Below the pieces are notes generated by a model that saw only the letters and a program-made list of their open reading frames with translations, was not told where the DNA came from and did no database searches. 5,166 bases of DNA from UBA9547 sp044349205. Its GTDB lineage: Bacteria > Bacteroidota > Bacteroidia > Cytophagales > UBA9547. Shown piece by piece: positions 1-5,166 of this stretch. The position numbers were made by a program, and so were the translations under genes. The stretch covers positions 1 through 5,166 of the forward strand of contig JBIKRJ010000172.1 of the NCBI GenBank assembly GCA_044349205.1, read 5' to 3'. Numbering within the stretch: the stretch's first letter is position 1; the number at the start of each line of letters is the position of its first letter.

Positions 1-39
1 TACAATTTTAGAAAAAGTGGTTATTTAACAACAGAACGA

Positions 40-948
40 ATGAAAATATTTTTTGTACTTGTTTTTTGTTCTTGCGGGCTAATGGCACAAGTAAAACCTG
101 TCGAGAAAAACGGAAGATATGTTATATCGCACAAGGATTTGTATTTCGAAGTAGACCCTAAAGCGGGTGGTCGCATCAGCTCCTTCCAAATAGGTGGCAA
201 AGAAATGCTCTACACCGACACCAGCAATGGCAACAACAATTGGGGTTCAACTTTTTGGCCTGCACCTCAGTCGGTTTGGGGTTGGCCACCTTCCGATACT
301 TTAGACAAGCTTGCCTACAAAGTAAGCGTAAAAGGAAATTCTTTGTGGCTTGCCAGCAGCCCAACCAAAGGCAAAACAAACTGTCAGTTTGAAAAAACAT
401 TTAAAGCCGACGAAGAGGGCAAGTTTATTTCCATCACCTACAACATCAGAAACACAACCTCAAATCAAATTGATTTGGGGCCATGGCAAATAACCAGGGT
501 TCCGTCGGGAGGTTTTGCATTTTTTCCTACAGGCAATACCCCTGCTCAAGGCGCTTTATTACCCTTGTTGAAAGTAGAAAATAACATTTCTTGGTTCGAC
601 TACGATTCAGCATTTGTTTCCAAAGACCCCAACGCCGTGCCCAAGCTTTTTAGCGACGGTTCAAAAGGGTGGTTGGCGTATGTGAACAATGAGGGTTATT
701 TGTTGGTGTTCAAATTTGCAGATACACCCCCCTCCAAAAAATCGCCTGGCGAAGACGAAATCGAATTTTACACCAATCCCAATCTGACCTACACCGAATT
801 GGAACCGCTAGGACCGTACGGAAAAATTGCCCCGAAAGGCACTCAACAGTGGACGGTAAAATGGTATGCCAAAAAATTGCCCAAATCGGTACAAGCAAAA
901 ACTGGCAACCCCGATTTAGTACACTATGTGGAAGAATTGATAAAGTGA
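40..948 (+). CDS. Secreted DUF4380-like protein (galactose mutarotase-like fold)
   Basis: A 302-residue protein whose biochemical role is not established. Residues 1-16 form a short signal peptide (Lys2, hydrophobic core, predicted cleavage LMA|Q), so the product is probably exported to the periplasm or surface. The mature part begins with a beta-rich segment containing GGRISSF (43-49), then the striking NWGSTFWPAPQSVWGWPP block (67-84), which I associate with DUF4380 proteins. Later come LGPWQITRVP (146-155), ELEPLGPY (253-260) and WTVKWY (271-276). The ELE..GPY and WTVKWY pattern fits the carbohydrate-binding beta-sandwich of galactose mutarotase-like proteins, so a sugar-related role is plausible but inferred. 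I chose ATG at 40 because the signal peptide follows directly; the frame has no stop upstream to the window edge, so a longer start cannot be excluded from sequence alone. No clear Shine-Dalgarno is seen. Its stop lies 3 bp from the stop of the convergent feoB. Family assignment is by recognition of motifs, without a profile search. Confidence 0.85.
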   Translation: MKIFFVLVFCSCGLMAQVKPVEKNGRYVISHKDLYFEVDPKAGGRISSFQIGGKEMLYTDTSNGNNNWGSTFWPAPQSVWGWPPSDTLDKLAYKVSVKGNSLWLASSPTKGKTNCQFEKTFKADEEGKFISITYNIRNTTSNQIDLGPWQITRVPSGGFAFFPTGNTPAQGALLPLLKVENNISWFDYDSAFVSKDPNAVPKLFSDGSKGWLAYVNNEGYLLVFKFADTPPSKKSPGEDEIEFYTNPNLTYTELEPLGPYGKIAPKGTQQWTVKWYAKKLPKSVQAKTGNPDLVHYVEELIK

Positions 949-951
949 TCT

Positions 952-3045
952 TTAAGACAATGACTGATAAATAGCCAAACTACTTAAATAGGCCACAGAA
1001 GTCATGAATAAAAATTGAATAATAGCCCATTTCCAACTCCCCGTTTCCCTTTTTGTGACGGCTATGGTGCTTATGCATTGCAATGAAAAGGCATAAAATA
1101 CCATGAGTGACAGCGCTACAGGAATTGTGTAAATAGGTTTTCCATTTGCATCCGTGGCTTGCAACATTTTTTCGCGCAATGTTTTCGTATCTTCCTCGTT
1201 TCCAATGCTATAAATAGTACTCATGGTGCCTACAAAAACCTCTCGAGCAGCTAAAGAGCTCAGCAACGCAATGCCTATTTTCCAGTCGTACCCAAGAGGG
1301 CGAATGGCCGGCTCGATAAATTTTCCGAATAGGCCGGCATATGATGACTCTAGTTTTTCGGCCGCAAGTCTGGACGCTATTTCATCTGCAGAAAGGCTAT
1401 TTACGATAGCAGCAGAGGCATATTTTTGTTCTAGTTTTTCAAATGAATCGGCAGGGCCATAAGAACCCAAAAACCACAATACGACCGATACTGCCATGAT
1501 TACCTTCCCTGCCTCGGTTACAAAATCGCGCGATTTGTTTACCATTGAATAGTAAATGTTTCTCCAAACAGGCCATTTGTACACCGGAAGTTCCATAATG
1601 AAATAGTTTTTTTCCGTTTGCTTGATGAGCTTGTTCAGCAACACTGAAAAGAAGACAGTAGCCAAAATGCCCAATAGGTACATTCCAAGCAACAAAAGCC
1701 CTTGCATGCTTATAAAACCAAACAAGTAATTTTCATCTACAATCAATGAAATCAGGATGACGTACACTGGCAAACGAGCCGAGCAGCTCATAAAAGGCGT
1801 TACCAATATCGTAATCAGCCTTTCTTTTTTGTTTTCTATGTTTCGGGTCGAAAGGATAGATGCCACCGCACAGGCCATTCCACCTATTAGCGGCACTACC
1901 GACTTTCCATTCAAGCCCAAGTTTCGCATCAGACGATCCATGATAAAACTCACCCTGGCCATATAGCCCGAATCTTCCAAAATGGTGAGGAAGGCAAACA
2001 AAATCATGATTTGGGGCAAAAAGACTAATACACCACCCAAACCAGGAATGATTCCGTTGGCTACTACATGACTCAATATTCCGTCGGGCCAGTGCGTGAG
2101 CACAAAAACCGAACCCCAGTTGAAGATAGATTCAATCCAGTTCATTGGGTACTCGGCCAGCGTATAAATGGCCTGAAATAACAAAAAGAAGGTGAGTAAA
2201 AAAATGCCAAAGCCATACACTTTGTGGGTGAGGATCCTGTCTATTCTCAAGCTGAACTCTTTGACTAAGACCTTCTTGTCAACTTTTTGAACCGTATGCA
2301 AAATTTCTTCGATACGAGCATAGCGTTCTAAAGAATCGTCAGATTTGTGTTTTTGGGTGTCAAATCCCAATCCTTTTGTCAGCATTTGCATGCTAGCTTT
2401 TTCGTTTCCCAATAATTTCGGCCGTTCCGAAAGCAAAGTATTGGCATAATAATTTTTTATACCAGTTACTTTTTCTACCGCATCTGCCATCGATTTTTCT
2501 GCCATGTTGGAAGGAAAATACGAAGTGCGGGGCAAAGGATGGGTTTTTTGCACACATTCGACTAGATCACTCACACCCTTAGCTTTTCGTGCATTGATGG
2601 CCACTACCGGAACCAACATTTTTCGGGAAAGCAGTTCAAGGTCTATTCGTATGCCCTTATTGGTTGCAACATCCTGCATATTCAATGCAATGACCACTGG
2701 AAGTTCCAAATCGATGAGCTGAGTACACAAAAGCAGGCTTCGCTTCAAGTTGCTTGCGTCGGCCACAAAAATTATTTTGTCGTATTGGGCTTGTTTGGTG
2801 TTGGACAAAATAGCATCCACCGACACTGCTTCGTCCTCTCCTTTGGGGTGCATAGAGTAAAAACCCGGCAAATCGGTGATTGAAAGTTCTATGCCATTTG
2901 CCAGTACTACTTCCCCGGTTTTTTTTTCAACAGTCGTACCCGGAAAGTTGCCGGTCCGTTGGTTATGTCCGGTAATGGCATTGAATAAGGTGGTTTTACC
3001 CGAATTAGGGTTTCCCGCAAGCGCGATTTTCAGTTTTTGGCTCAT
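952..3045 (-). CDS. feoB: Ferrous iron transport protein B (FeoB), GTPase-permease
   Basis: A 697-residue inner-membrane Fe(II) transporter with an N-terminal G-protein domain. Motifs seen: G1 P-loop GNPNSGKT (11-18), G2 in GTT (36-38), G3 DLPG (58-61) and G4 NMQD (122-125), the NMxD form usual for FeoB. A helical linker (about 170-265) precedes the membrane part. Hydrophobic segments lie near 279-297, 331-356, 383-400, 408-435, 441-470, 510-528, 588-605, 640-660 and 673-694. Family signatures include LGGVLVFLPQI (336-346), LEDSGYMARV (356-365), the first gate with Cys392, TPFMSCSARLPVY (416-428, Cys421), REVFVGTMSTIY (601-612) and LQCISTIAVTKRE (655-667). Length is normal and the gene looks intact. 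An oddity is that the Pro usually three residues after the first gate Cys is Ala395. The ATG directly follows the feoA TGA, so translation is probably coupled and regulation shared with feoA. No terminator is visible between it and the convergent gene at 948. Confidence 0.98.
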   Translation of the reverse strand: MSQKLKIALAGNPNSGKTTLFNAITGHNQRTGNFPGTTVEKKTGEVVLANGIELSITDLPGFYSMHPKGEDEAVSVDAILSNTKQAQYDKIIFVADASNLKRSLLLCTQLIDLELPVVIALNMQDVATNKGIRIDLELLSRKMLVPVVAINARKAKGVSDLVECVQKTHPLPRTSYFPSNMAEKSMADAVEKVTGIKNYYANTLLSERPKLLGNEKASMQMLTKGLGFDTQKHKSDDSLERYARIEEILHTVQKVDKKVLVKEFSLRIDRILTHKVYGFGIFLLTFFLLFQAIYTLAEYPMNWIESIFNWGSVFVLTHWPDGILSHVVANGIIPGLGGVLVFLPQIMILFAFLTILEDSGYMARVSFIMDRLMRNLGLNGKSVVPLIGGMACAVASILSTRNIENKKERLITILVTPFMSCSARLPVYVILISLIVDENYLFGFISMQGLLLLGMYLLGILATVFFSVLLNKLIKQTEKNYFIMELPVYKWPVWRNIYYSMVNKSRDFVTEAGKVIMAVSVVLWFLGSYGPADSFEKLEQKYASAAIVNSLSADEIASRLAAEKLESSYAGLFGKFIEPAIRPLGYDWKIGIALLSSLAAREVFVGTMSTIYSIGNEEDTKTLREKMLQATDANGKPIYTIPVALSLMVFYAFSLQCISTIAVTKRETGSWKWAIIQFLFMTSVAYLSSLAIYQSLS

Positions 3046-3276
3046 TCAGATGCGTTTAATTCGAACAGTTTCAGCATCTACTTTTCGGATACTAATCGTA
3101 GAGCCCGCTACTTGAATGGCCAAAGGATCGCCCATTGGGGCTATAAATGCCAGTTTAATTTTTTCGCCTGGTATACAACCCAAATCGAGCAATTTTAGAT
3201 ATACCGCTTGGTTATCAATGTGTTGAATGATGGCTTCTTGTCCTAATTGCAGTTGGGCGAGATTCATAATATGCAT
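3046..3276 (-). CDS. feoA: Ferrous iron transport protein A (FeoA), SH3-like
   Basis: A 76-residue cytoplasmic SH3-like protein that is a partner of FeoB in Fe(II) uptake and is thought to bind or modulate FeoB. The core LLDLGCIPGEKIKLAFIAPM (29-48) followed by GDPLAIQVAG (49-58) and ISIRKVDAETVRI (61-73) is the standard FeoA pattern (LxxLGxxPGxxI...AP.GDP...V.G...LR..EA..I.V). Two ATG codons compete: 3276 and 3267. The second gives MNLAQLQLGQ, which matches the usual family N-terminus better and would place the start 13 nt from the upstream inverted repeat; neither has a clear Shine-Dalgarno. The TGA stop abuts the feoB ATG with no gap. The gene is preceded by a candidate metal-repressor operator and by the terminator of the next operon, so it is the first gene of a two-gene unit. 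Confidence 0.95.
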   Translation of the reverse strand: MHIMNLAQLQLGQEAIIQHIDNQAVYLKLLDLGCIPGEKIKLAFIAPMGDPLAIQVAGSTISIRKVDAETVRIKRI

Positions 3277-3280
3277 TGCA

Positions 3281-3299
3281 ATTTAGATAAAGTCTAAAT
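3281..3299 (-). promoter_or_regulatory. Candidate DtxR/MntR-type metal-repressor operator of feoAB
   Basis: On the minus strand this reads ATTTAGACTTTATCTAAAT: two perfect 7-bp inverted arms (ATTTAGA / TCTAAAT) around a 5-nt centre, 19 bp in all, ending 4 bp before the upstream feoA ATG. Known DtxR-family boxes have the same size and symmetric TTAG...CTAA flanks, and these repressors commonly control Fe(II) or Mn(II) uptake genes, so an iron-responsive operator is a reasonable inference. It does not resemble the Fur box (GATAATGATAATCATTATC). A weak Bacteroidota-type promoter may overlap it: TTTG at 3326-3323, then 22 nt, then TATTTAGA at 3300-3293, which matches TAnnTTTG only in its first half. 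The site would then cover the -7 element. The sequence could instead be a chance AT-rich repeat or a weak RNA hairpin. Confidence 0.5.
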
Positions 3300-3323
3300 A
3301 AAAAGAAACGATTAAGGTCACAC

Positions 3324-3358
3324 AAAAAAAGCGAGCATGCCCATGGGCATGCTCGCTT
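3324..3358 (-). terminator. Intrinsic terminator of the glycosyltransferase-epimerase unit
   Basis: Positions 3329-3358 are a perfect 30-bp palindrome with arms AAGCGAGCATGCC and GGCATGCTCGCTT around a central CATG. In the minus direction it is followed by an unbroken run of seven T (3330-3324, two of them in the stem). This is the classic GC-rich hairpin plus U-tract. It starts 21 nt after the epimerase stop codon, so it ends that transcript. In the plus direction the hairpin is followed only by CCTAATCTAAT, a poor tract, so it acts mainly on the minus strand. It shields feoAB from readthrough. Confidence 0.92.
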
Positions 3359-3379
3359 CCTAATCTAATAAACTTGGTT

Positions 3380-4432
3380 TCAGTCAATACGGTTTTGCCA
3401 GCTTTTCACAATCTCTTCAATGGTATCTTTTAGACTTTTGGTAATATCCCAACCAGGAAAATGTGCCTTCATTTTGCGCAAATCTGAATAATAGCAAATA
3501 TGGTCGCCTTCGCGATTTTTGTCCACATACACATATTCCATTTTTTTGCCACTTATGCTTTCAGAAATGCTGAAGGCTTCCAAAATAGAGCAAGTATTAT
3601 CTTTTCCTCCACCCAAATTGTATACTTGGGCAATGCGTGGCGTTTGGATAAAGAAGTCGATAAAGCGCGCCACATCGTACGAATGGATGTTGTCGCGCAC
3701 TTGTTTTCCTTTATATCCGTAAATGTTGTAAGTTTTTCCTTCCAAATTGCATTTTACCAAATAGCTCAGGAACCCATGAAGTTCTACTCCTGAGTGATTG
3801 GGGCCTGTAAGGCAACCACCACGCAAGCAGGCAGTAGGAATATTGAAATAGCGCCCATATTCCTGCACCATTACATCGGCAGCCACTTTCGAGGCACCAA
3901 AAAGCGAGTGTTTGGATTGGTCGATGGTGAAATCTTCGGCAATACCGTGGGCATAAGTCGTGTCGTCATAGTCCCAACGCGTGTCCAATTCTTTCATTTT
4001 AATGCTGTTCGGCGCATCGCCATACACCTTGTTGGTGCTCATGTGCACAAAAGGGCTTTCAGGGCAATGTTGCCTAACGGCCTCGAGCAGGTTTAGCGTA
4101 CCCACTGCATTGGTATCAAAATCGTCGAAAGGAATGGCGGCCGCACGGTCGTGGCTAGGTTGCGCAGCAGTGTGCACAATGTAGTCGGGCTTCAGCTGCT
4201 TCATTAGGTCTAATATCCCCAATCTATCGCGCAAGTCCACCTCATGGTGTACGAAACCTTTTATTGTTTCGGAAAGTCTTTGCTGATTCCAGCGAGTATC
4301 TCCTTGCGGACCAAAAAATACGGCACGTTGGTTATTGTCCAGGCCATGTATTTGGTAGCCTTTGCCAGCGAAATACATACATACTTCAGAACCAATTAGG
4401 CCAGACGAGCCAGTAACTAATATTTTCTTCAT
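3380..4432 (-). CDS. NAD(P)-dependent extended-SDR sugar epimerase/dehydratase
   Basis: A 350-residue cytoplasmic protein of the extended short-chain dehydrogenase family, which acts on nucleotide sugars. The Rossmann fold shows TGSSGLIGSE (7-16) with GxxGxxG at 8-14, Asp32 (LDN) at the end of beta 2 for ribose binding, VDLRD (65-69) and HTAAQPSHD (87-95). STNKVYGD (132-139) matches the STNKVYGD of CDP-paratose 2-epimerase (Tyv), and LHGFLSYLV (218-226) with GKQVRDNIHSYDVA (242-255) also fits that subgroup. The product sugar cannot be read from sequence. Unusually, the YxxxK site is Phe178-Gly-Ala-Ser-Lys182, with the catalytic Tyr replaced by Phe (codon TTT at 3901-3899). Paralogues I remember carry a similar SLFGxSK, so this may mark a subfamily rather than a broken enzyme. 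The ATG lies 16 bp after the stop of the upstream glycosyltransferase gene, with a weak AAGGA overlapping that stop, and a strong terminator follows. Probable job: supplying or modifying a sugar for the neighbouring glycosyltransferase. Confidence 0.9.
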   Translation of the reverse strand: MKKILVTGSSGLIGSEVCMYFAGKGYQIHGLDNNQRAVFFGPQGDTRWNQQRLSETIKGFVHHEVDLRDRLGILDLMKQLKPDYIVHTAAQPSHDRAAAIPFDDFDTNAVGTLNLLEAVRQHCPESPFVHMSTNKVYGDAPNSIKMKELDTRWDYDDTTYAHGIAEDFTIDQSKHSLFGASKVAADVMVQEYGRYFNIPTACLRGGCLTGPNHSGVELHGFLSYLVKCNLEGKTYNIYGYKGKQVRDNIHSYDVARFIDFFIQTPRIAQVYNLGGGKDNTCSILEAFSISESISGKKMEYVYVDKNREGDHICYYSDLRKMKAHFPGWDITKSLKDTIEEIVKSWQNRID

Positions 4433-4448
4433 TGATTTTTAAAATTCC

Positions 4449-5166
4449 TTAAAGTAATGGTTTTCTTTTAAAATCTCCTCTTGAAAAATACTTTTCTATA
4501 AGGCAATACAAATAAACGAAAAAATAGCGGCTACCCATTTCCTTCAGCTTCAATTTTGACTCGCCGTGCTTTCTGTTTCTCCACGAATTGCTAATTATCG
4601 TGTAGCTATAACCCCGAATCACAGCTTTCAACGGAATTTCCAAAGTAAGATTGAAATGTGGCGAAAGAAAAGGCTTGGTACCTAGAATCACTTCTTTTTT
4701 GTACAGTTTAAAAGCATTGGTAGTATCATCGTAGCCATGTTGAAAGCTGATCCTCACACCTAAATTGACTAGTCTGTTCAAGAAAAGTTTTATAGCAGGG
4801 TAATCGTAAACTTTTCCACCTTTTGAAAAACGAGTTCCGAAAACACAATCATAGCCTTCCTGCATTTTCCTGTAATATCTTACCAAATCTTCTGGAGAGT
4901 CCGAGAGGTCAGCCATCATCACTGCCACACAGTCGCCATGAAACCTGTCCAAACCATATCGCACGGCATATCCAAATCCGTTTGGTCCTAGGTTTGTCTC
5001 GTACCGTAAGGTGGGAATACTCGCCTTCAAATTTTCAAGGACTTTTGCTGTGTTGTCTTTCGAATTATCGTTGGTTACGAAAATTTCGTGTGGGATATTT
5101 TCTTCTAAAAGCTTTTTGTACAAGGTCTCTATAGTTTCTGTAATAGAACCTTCTTCGTTGTAAGCG
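4449..5166 (-). CDS. Family 2 glycosyltransferase, 5' end beyond the window
   Basis: At least 238 residues; the start is off the right edge. The frame stays open from 5165, and its first in-window residues AYNEEGSITETIETL are the conserved beginning of a GT2 fold (usually preceded by about ten residues ending in VIP). A TTG at 5123 is an internal Leu, not the start. Using in-window numbering, the nucleotide-binding segment EIFVTNDNSKDNT is at about 27-39, NLGPNGFGYAVRYGLD at 58-73, and the metal-site region MMADLSDSPEDL at 83-94, an Asp-containing variant of the DxD motif. FGTRFSKGG is at 109-117, TTNAFKLYKKEV at 148-159, and NRKHGESKLKLKEMGSRY at 197-214, the R..GESK motif of dolichyl-phosphate-mannose-synthase-like GT2 enzymes. 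There is one hydrophobic stretch near the C-terminus (FFVYLYCLI) but no GtrA-like membrane domain. Likely a transferase to a lipid carrier or glycan at the inner membrane; donor and acceptor are unknown. First known gene of an operon with the downstream epimerase. Confidence 0.92.
   Translation of the reverse strand, partial: AYNEEGSITETIETLYKKLLEENIPHEIFVTNDNSKDNTAKVLENLKASIPTLRYETNLGPNGFGYAVRYGLDRFHGDCVAVMMADLSDSPEDLVRYYRKMQEGYDCVFGTRFSKGGKVYDYPAIKLFLNRLVNLGVRISFQHGYDDTTNAFKLYKKEVILGTKPFLSPHFNLTLEIPLKAVIRGYSYTIISNSWRNRKHGESKLKLKEMGSRYFFVYLYCLIEKYFSRGDFKRKPLL

Noticed and set aside
1..39. Promoter for the plus-strand gene from TACAATTTTAG at the left edge
   Set aside because: It matches the Bacteroidota TAnnTTTG element poorly and any -33 element would be outside the window.
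40..90. Lipoprotein signal in the DUF4380-like protein because of Cys10 and Cys12
   Set aside because: LVFC and FCSC do not fit a lipobox ([LVI][ASTVI][GAS]C); the LMA|Q signal peptidase I site is better.
1223..2722. Plus-strand open frames at 1223-1462, 1757-1966 and 2504-2722
   Set aside because: They lie opposite the well-conserved feoB, have no recognisable domains and look like antisense shadows.
3281..3299. Fur box upstream of feoA
   Set aside because: The inverted repeat lacks the GATAAT-type hexamers; its TTAG/CTAA arms fit DtxR-type boxes better.
3329..3358. Palindrome as a CRISPR repeat or mobile-element end
   Set aside because: There is a single copy in the window, no spacers, no transposase and no target duplication; the T-run and position explain it as a terminator.
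3500..4184. Plus-strand open frames opposite the epimerase
   Set aside because: The opposite strand encodes a full conserved SDR protein; the translations show no family motif.
4449..5123. Glycosyltransferase as a complete 224-residue protein starting at TTG 5123
   Set aside because: The frame is open upstream and encodes the conserved AYNEEG motif; the TTG is an internal Leu codon.
4823..5134. Plus-strand open frame of 103 codons opposite the glycosyltransferase
   Set aside because: It is a shadow of the GT2 gene, with no motifs and composition typical of antisense reading.
1..5166. A previously undescribed multi-gene system in the window
   Set aside because: All genes fall in recognisable families in conventional arrangements; the only unusual signals are the residue-level and regulatory points listed.

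Overview
The window looks like ordinary chromosomal DNA from a member of the Bacteroidota, possibly of the Cytophagales type. This placement is inferred from the AT-leaning composition, the near absence of strong Shine-Dalgarno sequences, a signal peptide ending in the common '...MA|Q' form, and the flavour of the FeoB and FeoA proteins. No 16S or other marker gene is present, so the taxonomy is tentative.

Layout from left to right. (1) On the plus strand at 40-948 is a secreted protein of about 300 residues resembling the DUF4380 family (galactose-mutarotase-like fold). (2) On the minus strand, converging on it with only 3 bp between the stop codons, is the ferrous iron uptake pair feoA-feoB (3276 down to 952). 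The two genes abut exactly (TGA directly followed by ATG), so they are almost certainly one translationally coupled operon. A 19-bp inverted repeat 4 bp upstream of feoA resembles operators of DtxR/IdeR/MntR-type metal-dependent repressors. (3) A strong intrinsic terminator, a perfect palindrome followed by seven T on the minus strand, separates feoAB from the next unit. (4) That unit is also on the minus strand: a family 2 glycosyltransferase running off the right edge, followed 16 bp later by an NAD(P)-dependent extended-SDR sugar epimerase/dehydratase (4432 down to 3380). It looks like the 3' end of a sugar or surface-glycan gene cluster that continues beyond the window.

How the genes work together: FeoA and FeoB form one Fe(II) import module. 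The glycosyltransferase and epimerase probably act on one glycan, the epimerase making or modifying a nucleotide sugar and the glycosyltransferase moving sugar onto a lipid or polymer carrier. The DUF4380 gene has no visible link to either pair. All stretches over 300 bases are coding; the only intergenic gap of note is 3277-3379.

I see no undescribed multi-gene system here. The points most worth a second look are the candidate metal-repressor operator at feoA, the Phe in place of the catalytic Tyr of the epimerase YxxxK motif, the lost Pro next to the FeoB membrane Cys, and the true (off-window) start of the glycosyltransferase.
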